From Thereva unica (taxonomy: Eukaryota > Arthropoda > Insecta > Diptera > Therevidae), in the NCBI GenBank assembly GCA_949987705.1, contig OX465283.1, positions 50,754,953 through 50,818,952 of the forward strand: a DNA stretch of 64,000 nt. Reading direction: 5' to 3'. The translations under genes and the position numbers were made by a program. Below, piece after piece: positions 34,400-45,560 of this stretch. The notes beneath the pieces are model-generated. The model made no database searches. It worked only from the letters and a program-made list of their open reading frames with translations, and was not told the DNA's origin. The first letter of the stretch is position 1. Every line of letters starts with the position of its first letter.

Positions 34400-34908
34400 A
34401 GACCCCAATTCACTTACAGACCGGCCGGCACGACTAAGCTTGACTCAGTCTAACTGAGGGTATCCGCCTGACAGGCCGTAGCATGCAGGTGAAGTAATGA
34501 TTCCCTACAGACACAGAAGCGAAAGCGACTGCTTAGCATAACAGGTTATTAATTCAAGTGCAAAAATGTTCATGGCCTTAACGAAAGCTTCAAGGCGGCT
34601 CCAGCCTCACGCTGAGAACCCCCGCAAACAAGCACAAATGTGAGTGTGGATGATTTTCACGACTAGCTTTCGCCTTGCTTTCCGTTCCGAGTTGATACGG
34701 TGTGAATTCTTGCCGTCAATTCACGGCTTGTGAGTGAATAGAAGTTCAGATCTTCAGGCCCGAACTGACGATAAATGTGAGTTTTGCAGGTTTCTTGAAC
34801 TGCAGGTGTCATACAGTTGGCGGGCAATGAGTGTATAGTGATACTTGGCCTCAAGGCGAAAACTTTCAGGCCACGGCCTGCTGGCGACCTGTGTGTAAAT
34901 TGGGGCCT
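34400..34908. mobile_element. 509-bp MITE with TAA duplication
   Basis: TIRs AGACCCCAATTCACTTACAG (left) and AGGCCCCAATTTACACACAG (right, reverse complement), then GGCCGGC-like continuation. Exact TAA flanks at 34,397-34,399 and 34,909-34,911. Interior shares several blocks with 27,475-27,965. The 3-bp TAA duplication points to PIF/Harbinger-type transposition. No coding. Confidence 0.75.
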
Positions 34909-34949
34909 TAAGATATGGGTAAATCCAATCCTACACAAAAATTAGTTGT

Positions 34950-36555
34950 CGATTGTTTAGTCCAAATTATCAGTTATCTCAAATAAAATCTCGCTCCCGA
35001 GAATGCTCTTGCATGTGTACAAATTATTAAACCTGTACAATAAAAAAAAATAAAAAAAGAAAAAAGTGCATTCGGTTCATCCACTGACAGCAAAGTACGG
35101 CATATATATTGTTTCCCCCCAAAATATAAACCCAAATTGGCGGTAAGGTGGCATTCGCACTCCAAAATTAAACTTGTCGGAGACTAGTGGCAACCAAGTG
35201 GTGCCAATCCATTACACCATCTTGATGCACGCGGCCTTCCATGATTTCGTATGATTAAAATATTTCACTGTCCACTTCTTCACAACACCACCGCCACGCC
35301 AATTTCTTACAATTTCTGTGCGAGAACCCGATTTAACCCTGTGATTCCAGATAACGCCGAAGTTAAGGGGGTGAGAACCGTGCAAATTCAAAATTAATCT
35401 ATCCTGGTGGTACCAAACACTGTTCTGTTCGTTTTGGAGATAGGGCGTTTTAAATTTCCCACCCCCTCTCTATAGGGATAACATCATTTTTCATAGCTTC
35501 AGTAATGCGAAAAACAATGCTCAATTACTTTAAGCATTAAAAACCAAAGTTTAAAAAAACCCATATTACACTTACGTACTTTGTGGCATTCCGAGCGGGG
35601 TTTTCCATAGTAATACTAATATTTATTTAAGAAAGTTTTTTCCCCCGTAAACGCTTTTCTGTGACTACATAAACAAACAAATAAAAACATATCAACACGC
35701 CAATAAATATTTTCCCTTTTCTTTATTGATTTAAAATAACAACGTAACGTTGAATCCTATTGAATGTTGTCACCCTATCACATTCTCACACGACGCCTAT
35801 AAATCTCAAAATCCCTGGGGTAAAATTTACACTTGAATTTTTTGCGAATTTAGATACAGAACACGATATTTTCGGTGAGTGCAGATATTAATTTACCTAA
35901 GCCAGGATACAAGTATGTGGGCCGCGCCATACCTTCAACAGATACCCTTATCGTCGGTGGAAGTTATTGCGTTGAGAGCTTTCCACACACGTCCGAATCC
36001 TGCAATGCGCCTACAACTATGGTCGTTTCACATCCAAGCACCCCGCCCACCTGCCTGCCCACCTGCTCACAAATGCCGGTCGCAGTGCTGGTATGGATTT
36101 AAAGTCCAGGTATTTTCAATTATAGTTAAAAGGTAGATGTCTGGACGAGTTTCAAGCGAATAAAATTTAACCGTGGTCAGTGCATATGCAGTGGAACATA
36201 ATGCATTACCACTCCACTCCCCACTATGTGCAAATTGCCTAGTTTAGGAACACGTGCCGGTATATTTACCGCATATGCTACCTGCTAATATTGTCTATAA
36301 TGATTGTTAATGTGGTTGTCTGCTAGTGCATCAAGAACTTAAAGTAACCCACACAATGAATTTAAAACGTTTTGTGGAACGGAATGAACAGCAGGAAATA
36401 AATCCTCATAAAGTAGAAAGGATAACAATCAAATCTGCCAAAAATTGCACAAATTGCGGCAGAGTGCAGGGAGTTGTAGGTTGGGAGTTAAGCAGGTGTT
36501 ATCAGTTGGGAGTTAACCAGCAGAGTTAACTCATTTTCGAGCGAGTTTATTAAAT
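34950..36555. other. Gene-free stretch
   Basis: No known family. The two overlapping frames at 35,875-36,136 are chance frames in a C-rich patch. Confidence 0.4.
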
Positions 36556-36561
36556 TATCAC

Positions 36562-36822
36562 TTAGTACGTATACATGATGAGTTGAACTCAGGTTGAACC
36601 CGAGTATAGCTACACATAGACGCGAGTCAAGTTGAGTTAGGGTGGACTGAACTCGATTTAGCTCTGCTACTGGGTTTAGTTGAAATTATGCATATAGACG
36701 GCAGTTCAGCAGTTGAGTAGTTTAATTTAGTTGACAGCAGCATCTCTGCGTTTTGTTTGTGATATGTGTCGGGAGTCGAAAATTCAACTCAACCTCAACT
36801 CATCTTGTATACGTACTAATTA
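36562..36822. mobile_element. Foldback element with TTAGTACGTATACA ends
   Basis: Left arm TTAGTACGTATACATGATGA followed by GTTGA. The right arm (reverse complement) is TTAGTACGTATACAAGATGA followed by GTTGAG. GTTGAACTCAG-type motifs are scattered through the interior. Duplication not determinable. Confidence 0.6.
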
Positions 36823-37303
36823 GAGCGAACATATGTAGGTTTTTTTCTGAAATTCCTGCATTTTCAATCCCATTTCCCATGATCCATCAGGTTCTATTAT
36901 GGAGGTAAAAACAATTGCGTTACGGTAAACATTAAAAAAATGAATTTTTCCAATGAACTTTCAACTTATTGTGAGTTAAAGTGCTATTGTTCATGATCAT
37001 TCAGTAACATTCTCTTACATTTGCAAAAGGTAAAATTATGAGAGTGTATAAAGGAACAAGAACATGAAAGTTAGAGGAGACAACAAGGTCTCTGAAAATC
37101 GAAACTGATTTCAATCTGAAGTGGAACAACTCGTTAAAAGAAAAGGAAATACAAAAACAAACGACAATATAAATAAACCTACGGAAGACAATGGTTTGAT
37201 GTTTAGCGTGAGATACATATTTAAATAAAGCACCAGATAAGGCATATTATACAAGGACATGTGGATTCCATGAAAAGCATGTTGACGTCGAAACGAAAAA
37301 TTA

Positions 37304-37718
37304 CACAGGCACACAAAAAAAAAGCCAAGACCCAGAGGGTACATCCCCCTATTTCTCCGTTTTTGGGGTCGCTGAAACCAAATATAACCATAAAAAAATT
37401 AACTAGCCATTTCCTCGTAATACACCCCTTCTGGGAGTTGAAATGTCCATTCTCATACAAAGTTGATTGGGGTGTGTAATCCTATGTTTTCAGGGCCTCT
37501 AAGAGCGAAGAAGACTACCAAAAATGAATTAGACCGCCTCGTTTTCCCCTAGTGTCAATTTACCACTTCCGTGTCAATTTACCCCCTTCTGGAGGTTGAA
37601 ATGTCCAAATGGAATGGTTACGGGGAAATGGCTAGTTAAAATTTATTTCATAGTCACATTCGGTTTCAGCGACCCCAAAAACCCTCAGGGTCTTGACATA
37701 TTTTTTTGTGTACCTGTG
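37304..37718. mobile_element. 415-bp foldback MITE with TTA duplication
   Basis: Arms of about 130 bp pair imperfectly: CACAGGCACACAAAAAAA, AAGACCC-GAGGGT, GGGGTCGCTGAAACC and AACTAGCCATTTCC on the left, mirrored on the right through GGAAATGGCTAGTT, GGTTTCAGCGACCCC and GTGTACCTGTG. TTA flanks at 37,301-37,303 and 37,719-37,721. A small asymmetric loop holds AAATGTCCA repeats. Confidence 0.75.
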
Positions 37719-37734
37719 TTATTAAAATTACTAA

Positions 37735-38240
37735 CGTTGGCCTCGGCAGCGTTGAGGTGTTTTTTGGTTGGGGCATTGGGTCCAAAGGTACTGCGCCCAA
37801 TAGTTTGGCCTATTATGCTGCATCTCTATACCTCATATTTTGCTTAACCGATTAAAAAGGTCCGGCAGTGTAGTGGTTTGTCGCAGGGATGTCTCTCCGA
37901 GCAGGGGCTCCTCAAACAAAGAAACCCTGCTTCTAGCTATTGTGAGGCACTCACAGAGAACGTGGAGGGTAGACTCATCTACATTCAGGCAAAACCTGCA
38001 GGTGGGGTCCGCTCTTCCTATCCTCCAAAAGTGGTAATCTAATTTGTCTGCTAATCAAGCCAACAAGTGTCCTGACATCATTCCTACTGCGCCCTAACAA
38101 TTCCTTGGCCGTGTGAGAAAATAACACAGGAAGCAACCGCTTAGAGTTGGCCAGTCCAGGACCTCCAGCGCTCAGTACAGTTGGTCAAAGTCCGATTGGC
38201 CAGGGCTCTTTACAGCAGGCTATGGGTGCCCCACAGCTCT
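37735..38240 (-). pseudogene. LINE family G, C-terminal Cys/His region
   Basis: Minus-strand reading RLLPVLFSHTAKELLGRSRN, DVRTLVGLISRQIRLPL, a frame change, then HFWRIGRADPTCRFC and DESTLHVLCECLTIARSR. This is the post-RNase H C terminus of I/Jockey/R1-group LINE ORF2 with its CxxC-H-C motif. It is joined upstream directly to endonuclease N-terminal sequence (38,385-38,560), so RT and RNase H are deleted. Confidence 0.7.
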
Positions 38241-38384
38241 AGACCGATGCATGCAATGACAAAGCCCTATTTAGAAAGAGCATCCGCCTTTTCATCCGTG
38301 TAACATACGTAACGACGCTATTTTAGGAAAAATCCAGGTTAGCCTGTCTTATATGTGCACAGAAGGTTCCTCAAAATTTTGAGA

Positions 38385-38565
38385 TTTTAAAGGGCATGCA
38401 GTCCAATCGATAGCATCCGCATGCCTTCTGTACAAGTACCACGTCAGCAGATTGTATAGCCAGCAGCGCTACTATGTTACGGGTTGCACTGGACCACCTG
38501 CACCTTGGCGGCTGTTCTTTTTTTGTGCCAATCTCCTTCGTTTTAATTCGACTAAGCAGTACAAA
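38385..38565 (-). pseudogene. LINE family G, AP-endonuclease N terminus
   Basis: Reads PPRCRWSSATRNIVALLAIQ then SADVVLVQKACG. This matches the start of the AP-type endonuclease (N-Q-C-RAAT, ADI-L-QEPW pattern), with the usual QEPW worn to QKAC. Lies between the ORF1-like and C-terminal pieces on the same strand. Confidence 0.65.
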
Positions 38566-38599
38566 AGGGACATGCCCTGCTCTGTAGTTGCATGAGCGA

Positions 38600-38965
38600 C
38601 CTTTTGTCATTGCTAAGGGCAATAATTTGACCATTCTGGTGCACCATCCTACCCATCGCATGGTAAAAGGTCACGTCAATTGGCTGGTTTTGGATTGCCC
38701 CATCCTATAGAACACCTGTTCTGGTTGCCTAAAATCATTAGGAACCCAGAATTTAATCCTTTTATATTTGCGAAGGTCATTGTCCTCGATTACTTGGAGG
38801 TTATACCCTTCCAAATCTGCAGCCTGGCGACAGCATGCTGGGGAGTTTGTTGGCACAGGTGCTCTTAATGAGACCCCCTGCCACTCTTACACCCAAAAAA
38901 TGAAGTCAGCATAGTCTTCAAGGTTTTTGTCCACCTCAGTCAAAGTGGAGTGCAAATTGAGCAAG
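38600..38965 (-). pseudogene. LINE family G, ORF1-like (DUF4780-type) fragment
   Basis: Minus-strand frame has NLQVIEDNDLRKYKRIKFWV, then PNDFRQPEQVFYRMGQSKTS, and after a frameshift NGQIIALSNDKRSLMQLQ. The pattern resembles the DUF4780-type domain in ORF1/gag-like proteins of insect LINEs. Position just upstream of the endonuclease piece fits. Family call is tentative. Confidence 0.45.
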
Positions 38966-38969
38966 ATTG

Positions 38970-41370
38970 CTCCTTCGTACTTTTGATCCAAGTTTCGAGG
39001 CTTGTGAGCCCGTATGTGATCCCATTAAAAATGGTTAAAATTGCTACGGCCATCATATGCCCCGTAAAACCCCAAGCGGCCGATGTTCGCCCGTTGTAAA
39101 GTTTTTACTCGGTTAAGCGAAAACATGAAGAAAGTGGGAAAATTCTAAAGTTTTTTACGTTTTTCGCTGTGAAACCGACCTCCTACATGGAAGCAATATT
39201 GAAATTCGGATTCAGCACTCCTAAAAACATATAGAACTGATGAAAAAAACAAACTTCCACGATTTCCTTACGGAAAAACCACCGTTTGGACTATAATGTT
39301 TTTTTTTTTGTGGCACGCTTAATGTGCAGTAGTTTTATAGAATTATCTGTTTTGTGGCACGCCAATGTATATGGGTTGCCGATCGCTGGTCTAGGGTTAT
39401 CAAGATTTTCATAACATGATTACAATTTTGGGCTTAAATCAGATATAAATCTTTGAATATGCAAATTTTCGACTGAGTGTATAGCGATAACCTTGTTTAT
39501 ATCGCATTATCTCGAGACTGCTTATTAGCCCAAGGCATATTATATGTATACGTGGTATGTATGTTAATCTCTGATAGTTTTCTCAAAACCCTTTTGTCCA
39601 AGTACGTATAAAATAGCTATTTCCATATTTTCCGTAGTCTGGTATCCTTAAACTGTATTTATACTGTTTTCGAAAGGGGCTAATATTTATTCAAGTAGAA
39701 GGAAACACACAAATTATAATATATAGTTATAAATTACCTAAACAGGAAGAAACTTATACCTCCTGGACATAGAGTATCCACTTGAACTAGCTCAAGAAAT
39801 TAATTATGAGGCAATTAACGCCGTCGAAAGTGTAAACAAAACACTCTATAATCTCATTAAGACAATTTTCTTCTAAGATAGATTTAAGGTCCTCGGTTGG
39901 TAAAAAGAAATTTTTGCATTTGATTAATTAAAATTCATTGCGATTCGAATAGTGTCCATTAAAGTAATCGAATTGATTGGAAATTAAATGTTCAATACTT
40001 GTTTACTTGCTTGAAGAATTGAGATTTTTGTCTGCCACTGGGTTAAGGCCATCGGAGTCCTTTTTTCTTTTATATATGAAACCTTAGAGATGGACACTTT
40101 GCTCTACTACCTGCCCTATCATAGAGTGATTGGTTTCGCAGCAATCTACAGTTGAAAGATAAGGAATGAAATGAGAAATGAAATGAAAGAAGAATGAAAG
40201 AAAATTGACATTGGCATGACTGCGATACCATTCAATACTATAACGACAGGTGCTGACTTCGTTCGTTCGATCAGAAGCCGGCTTCCTTGCTATTTTTGTA
40301 CAGGCTATGTATGAATGAAAGGGGAGCAATTATTAAATTGCTTTTTTCTTCTTAGCCAAGTAGGTACTGAAAGCTTGACCAAACAGAATAAATTAAAGAT
40401 TGACGGGGTTGTAAGAATTTCTCGGAAATGGAAGCTTTAAAGGTCATCCTTTTGATACTAGTCAACTGTGTTAGGGGCGATGCCATGATGCAATGTTTTA
40501 TAGTAAGGTAAATGGAGCTTGGGGATAATGATGGAGATTAACCAGTTATGTTTATTTGACGATTTCAAATAAGTGGTAAATTGCATTTTCTTGGTTAAGT
40601 TATGTGTCTCTGATTATGAAATGTAGTTGGGGAAGACTAACCCAACTAGGGTACTATAGGATTATTGGCAGAGATGAGTTTCGCTGTTAATTGAGTCATA
40701 TTAACATCAGAATATTCTGAAAGACAGTTTTGAAATTCGGTTCAGAACATTTTTGTATTGTGATATGAAATGAGTTCGAAAAGTTGGTATAGGAATGCAA
40801 GAATGAAGGTCAGCGGGTGAAGGGTTAAGCTACACGCAGCAACTTATTATAAAAATATTGTTCTTGTTCTTAGTGCAAAGTTTGACGTAGGTAGTGGAGT
40901 TATAAGGGCCGTGTGGAAGCCCTCTTCTTCCTCGCTGGGTGCAAATAAACTTGATTGACTCACTTCCACTCAAGCACATTTAATGTTAAAAAACAAATGT
41001 ACGGCAAGGCTAAGAGAAGCACTTCTTTTCTTCAAAAGAATGAATTCAGTACCCTTTTTTAATCGCTTCATTTCCCGCTGGAATGTTCGCCAGAATGTTC
41101 GCAACCTGGAGGGAAGAAAAGCAGTTCCACACGGCAGTTACTGCGCTTCTTTGAAAGAATAAGTGCTTGCCTGTTCCATTCCACTTCCTTGCAATTTTAC
41201 ATGGGGATGTCATTAGAAAGATGCGATTCCTCATTCTTTCCTGAAAGGCTCTTCTGAAGCCGGATTCAAGCACTTCAGCTAATCCCTGATTCAGCGGGAA
41301 GCACTTGCGATTAGTGTTCTTTATATGCAAAGCTTTAAGCTATTTTTAAAACATTTTTATTAGCTGGCTT
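38970..41370. other. Gene-free stretch with one shared motif
   Basis: At 39,072-39,100 AAGCGGCCGATGTTCGCCCG then TTGTAA repeats the 24,208 motif. Nothing else recognised. The minus-strand frames at 40,084 and 41,046 show no domain. Confidence 0.4.
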
Positions 41371-41379
41371 TCTTGTCTG

Positions 41380-43215
41380 TCTGTTTGTCCGGTACAAATT
41401 TTGCAATCGATTTTTTGAATATGTACTTCCGGTTATCCGATCACCCTGAAATGCACACAGCTTCAGCTCCGATGACAATGCAATATGATATACTCAATAT
41501 ATATACCGTTAGATCTATGGCGTCTCAAGAGGGTGGATTAAAATACTCTACACAACCTCTTCAACATGGGTATCAAATGAAAGAGTATGATAAGTAGAAT
41601 ACAATAAGCAATATTGTATACTCAATATATCGTTAGGTCCATGGCGGACATCTCATGAGGGCGGATTACAGTTTTCTTCATAACCCCCTCGTCATGGATA
41701 TCAAATGAAAGGGTATCATAGGCAGAATACAGTAAGTAAAATAGTATACCTAATATACCGTTAGATCCACGGCGGCCATCTCAAGAGGGTGGATTACCAT
41801 TTTCTCCATAACCCCCTCGACATGGGTATCAAATGAAAGGGTATCACAGGCAGAATATTATGTGAAAAATTCTGATTTCAATTACTAATAGAAATTAAAA
41901 TTGTAATTGTATTTTTTTTTTTTTGTTGGAACAGTTGATCTGTAATTTAGTGTTTTAATTTTGTACAAGTGAACTTTTTTATTTGTGAATACTCTTTAAT
42001 CAATAAAAAATATTACCGTTTTCTTCACAACCCCTCGATATGGGTATCAAATGAAACAACATCATATGTATGTAGAATACAATAGGCTATGTCGTTAGAA
42101 CCATGGCGGTCATATCAAGAGGACGGGTTACCATTTTCTTCAGAACCCCTTCGACATGAGTACTACCCAGTGCCGGATTTACCAACAAGCAAAACAAGCA
42201 ATTGCTTGAGGCCCCTACCCTCCGGGGGCCCCGCGTTTCTTATAATTTCTTTGGTACGTCTTTAGATAAAAGGGAAGTAAAAAAATTGTTTGGCCATAAT
42301 GTTTTCATAATATCCTTTTGCGAATCAAATATACAACCGTCATAGCTTTGCGACTAAAACAATAAATGTAAAACAGTTGTAATTGCGGTAGTCATTGTTG
42401 GGGGGCCCCATCACGAGGTTGTGCTTGGGGCCAGCAATATATAAATCCGGCCCTGGTACTACCCAATGAAAGGGTATGATAAGTAGAATGCAATAAGCAA
42501 TATAGTATCATCAATAAATCGTTAGAACCATGGCGGCCACCTCAAGAAGGCGGATTACTATTTTCTTAACAACCCCCTCGTCATGAGTATCAAATGAAAG
42601 GCCATCATAAGTAGAATACAATAGGCTATGTCGTTAGATCCATGGCGGCCACTTCAAGTGGGTGGGCTACCATTTTCTTCAGAACGTCTTCGAAATGGGT
42701 ATCGAATGAAAGGGTATAATAAGTAGAACACCATAAGCCATATAGTATACTCAATATATTGTTAGGTCGATGGCGGCTATCTCTAGAGGGCGGATTACGG
42801 TTTTCTTCACAGGTCCCTCGATATGGGTATCAAATAAAAAGGCAAAATAAGTATAATACAATAGGCTATGTCGTTAGTTCAGTGGCGGCTACCTCAAGAG
42901 GGCGGGCTATCATTTTCTTCAAAACCCCTTAGATATAGGTATCAAATGAAAGGGTATGGTAAGCAGAACACCATAAGCGATATAGAATACTCAATATATC
43001 GTTAGGTCCATGGCGGCCATCTGAAGGGGGCAGATTACCATTTTCTTCACAACCCTCTCGATATTGGTATTAAATGAAAGGGTATCATAAGAAGAATACA
43101 ATAGGCTATGTCGTTAGATCCATGGCCGTCTCAAGAGGGCAGATTACCATTGTCTTAACAATTTTCCGCATGTATCTGTCATAATATTACCAAGATGTTC
43201 AAAATCGATTGCAAA
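41380..43215 (+). repeat. Large Helitron-type minisatellite array
   Basis: About a dozen diverged units of roughly 110-126 bp with GGGTATCAAATGAAAGGGTA, AAGTAGAATACAATA, ATAGTATACTCAATATA, CCATGGCGGCC and GATTACCATTTTCTTCAC. The array is bounded by inverted TTTTGCAATCGATTTT (about 41,400) and AAAATCGATTGCAAAA (about 43,200), next to a TCTGTCTGTTTGTCC leader typical of Helitron 5' regions. Interrupted at 41,865-42,005 by an AT-rich piece and at 42,168-42,455 by a hAT-like element. Confidence 0.8.
42168..42455. mobile_element. hAT-like MITE, 288 bp, 8-bp duplication
   Basis: TIRs CAGTGCCGGATTTA (left) and CAGGGCCGGATTTA (right, reverse complement). Exact 8-bp duplications GTACTACC at 42,160-42,167 and 42,456-42,463. 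Subterminal inverted GGCCCC / GGGGCC blocks. Sits inside one unit of the minisatellite, so it is younger than the array. No coding. Confidence 0.9.
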
Positions 43216-43219
43216 ATTT

Positions 43220-44040
43220 CACACACAAAACTAAAAAGCTGACAATAATTATTTGGATAAAAAAAAAACTTTTTAAAAACGTGGTATTTAAAACTATGAA
43301 AATATTTGTAAGATTTTAAACGACTGCTTACTATTGTCATTGTAATCGAAATCAATGAAGTATACCCCATCCGATAAGGTGGTCCAGCTATACCCCCAGG
43401 CACTGGGTATGTGCTTCGGTTGGTTATCCAGGAGGCACCAGCGAGGAGGAGACAATACCATTTTACCCCATTTATGATATGACACTCAAATATAAATTCA
43501 ATATCTTAAATAAATCTTGAAACCAACCTATTCAGAAACGGAACCACCAATTATCAGTTTCACAGAAATTAATTTTACCTTTAAACTTTACCACCATTTT
43601 TGTAAAAAAACAGGACTCGAAAAAAAATATAAGGAACCTGTCTTGTTTCAATTATCTTCAAAGAACAAATTTACAAGTTTTTTTCCTTTTTTCCGTGAGT
43701 CTCAAGGACTTTTAATTATGTCGACAAAATGTTTCTTTGGAAAAACAAGGAGCTCTTTTTTACTCCGAAGATTTATCTTATCTCTGGAAAATCCAACATT
43801 TTTCTGGACGGACGAAACCATTTATTGTAGTAAACAACATTATTGATGGATCAATGACAATTTTTACAAAAAAAGAAAAAAAAACAAAACCAATTTCGAT
43901 AACTTTACAAAAAAACGTTCGAACGTCCCTTCCGTCCTTCGTTTGAATGCACTAGTGGATGTTGTGTGATTCCGTAATGCTGACTGGGGAAGGTTGCCAT
44001 TCTGTGAATGATTTTCTTGGTGTAGGTGTCGACCTCATTG
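43220..44040. other. Unassigned stretch
   Basis: No known family. The minus-strand frame 43,294-43,485 (GYSWTTLSDGVYFIDFDYND region) and the plus frame 43,517-43,846 are unrecognised. They lack supporting splice or family evidence and are not called as genes. Confidence 0.35.
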
Positions 44041-44045
44041 TGAAC

Positions 44046-44460
44046 CAGGGGCCGGTTCACGTAACTCGACAACGAAAATTTTTTTTCGTATCGCGTTCAC
44101 GTAGCTCGAAAAAATTGTAAATTTTCGTTTGTTGACAGCAATAAGCACTCGAAAGCTCTTATGTTATCGAGGACTTGTATTATGAAGATTAATTTTCCAA
44201 TTTAAAAGTAGACTTTTATAACTTATTACATATATGTATAAATTATTTTTAAAAATTTAATTAAGTTAATGCCAAAAAATTGTATAATTTTACAGCGGTC
44301 TGTGTAAAGAAAATCGTGTTTCAGTAATGTGGTTTCCTTACTGAAAACGAAAATTTTCTTTCGAGCTACGTGAACGCTCAATTTTTTCGAGACAAATTTT
44401 TTCGTATTCAAATTCGCTTCGAACGATTGTCGTCGTTCGAGCTACGTGAAACGGCCCCAG
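44046..44460. mobile_element. TIR element with CAGGGGCCG ends, copy 1
   Basis: Left end CAGGGGCCGGTTCACGTAAC; right end (reverse complement) CTGGGGCCGTTTCACGTAGC, then TCGA in both. Repeated TTCACGTAGCTCGA blocks lie just inside each end. hAT-like start, but no 8-bp duplication is visible. No coding. Confidence 0.65.
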
Positions 44461-44575
44461 AGTTAAATGTATAGGCTGTTGAAAGAGCCTAGTGAATGAT
44501 GGCGAAAGTTATGTTAATTGGACATCAAGGCTTGGAGAAAAAGTATGTACTTTTGTTGTAGCGATAGCGTATTTT

Positions 44576-45000
44576 TAACTTCCCAGTATAGGGAAGTTAT
44601 TGTAAATCGGTCCGAAAATCGAAACGAAATCGAAATTTTCAACGCATTTTCATTTTTCAAGGTCCCAAGAGCATTCCAAGCAAAAATTTGGGAGGAAGTG
44701 TGTGTGTGTGCATACGTACATACATATGCGGTCATTTTTTCTGCACGATATCCCGAACCAAAAAAGATAACGACCTCGTTGAGGTGTCGTTCGAAGCGTA
44801 TTAACGGAAATATGATCTGAAAAGATTTTTATAAAATTTGGTCAAGCCGTTTTTTGGTTTAAGCGACATAAGTGATTTTTGAACCTGCACGATATCGCCC
44901 GAACCACAAAAGATATCGACTTACTTGAGGTGCCGTTCGAAGTGTATTAACCAAAATATGATTTGCAATAATTTTAATAAAATTCGGTCGAAGAGTTGTA
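44576..45000 (+). repeat. 146-bp-unit repeat family, copy 3
   Basis: Begins AACTTCCCAGTATAGGGAAG, then TATTGTAAATCGGTCC, a GT/TACA microsatellite and two tandem unit starts (CTGCACGATATC near 44,741 and 44,885). It ends inside or against the second CAGGGGCCG-type element. Confidence 0.8.
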
Positions 45001-45200
45001 TGGCGAACGAAGATGACGAAATTGAATTCGAAAAATTTTGTCGACGAAAATTTTAGCTTTATAATAATGCAAAAACTCAATAACCCAAGACCTTTCGAGT
45101 GCCTTTTGTCGGCTTTAGACGAAAATTTTCAATTTTTCGACTTACGCGAAACAGAGATGAAAAAATTTTTTCGTTTTCGATCTACACGAACCGGCCCCAG
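45001..45200. mobile_element. CAGGGGCCG-type element, copy 2, left-truncated
   Basis: Ends ACACGAACCGGCCCCAG at 45,200 with AAATTTTTTC/GAAAAAATTT inverted blocks like copy 1. The left end is missing where the 146-bp repeat family begins. Confidence 0.55.
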
Positions 45201-45204
45201 TTTT

Positions 45205-45560
45205 TTGATGTGGAGAGAACAGAAAAATCCTTCAGAAGATTGCAATGTTTGTAGCATTCATGTTACTGGATAAAGCTTCAAAAATAAGTAATTGTTTACC
45301 CTAACGTTCCTTCAGCTTCTTGGACAGTCGGTCATGGTCCGGGATTAAGGTTTTACTTCATGACTTCGAAGAATTTGAATGTGAATCAAATTTTCTCCAG
45401 AAAATTTAGAACCTCAGTGTAAACACAGGCGTGTTAAATGATTTGGTACGAGGTTTGGGCAGAATTTCTTGGTTCTAGGTTAAAAGAAAAACATTAGTTG
45501 GCAGCTGAACATATTTTTACCAATATAGAACTAGAGATCAGCAGTTTTCTAAGTTTTTTT
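45205..45560 (+). pseudogene. Fragment of an arthropod repetitive protein family (WRE...DCYFC type)
   Basis: From 45,209: MWREQKNPSEDCNVCSIHVT. After a frame change near 45,275 comes YPNVPSASWTVGHGPGLR. Further on come a worn LNDLVRGLGRISWF / VKRKTLVGS block and YFYQYRTRDQQFSKFF. The order matches an uncharacterised multicopy family I recall from arthropod genomes, with a WREP, DCYFC, YPNLPSA, HGP and LLGSRLKEKNLL, YR-REK-FF pattern. Several frameshifts; dead. Function unknown; its copy number suggests a mobile-element-linked gene. Confidence 0.6.

Noticed and set aside
43294..43485. Host exon on the minus strand
   Set aside because: The peptide looks non-random in places, but I recognise no family and could not define splice sites.
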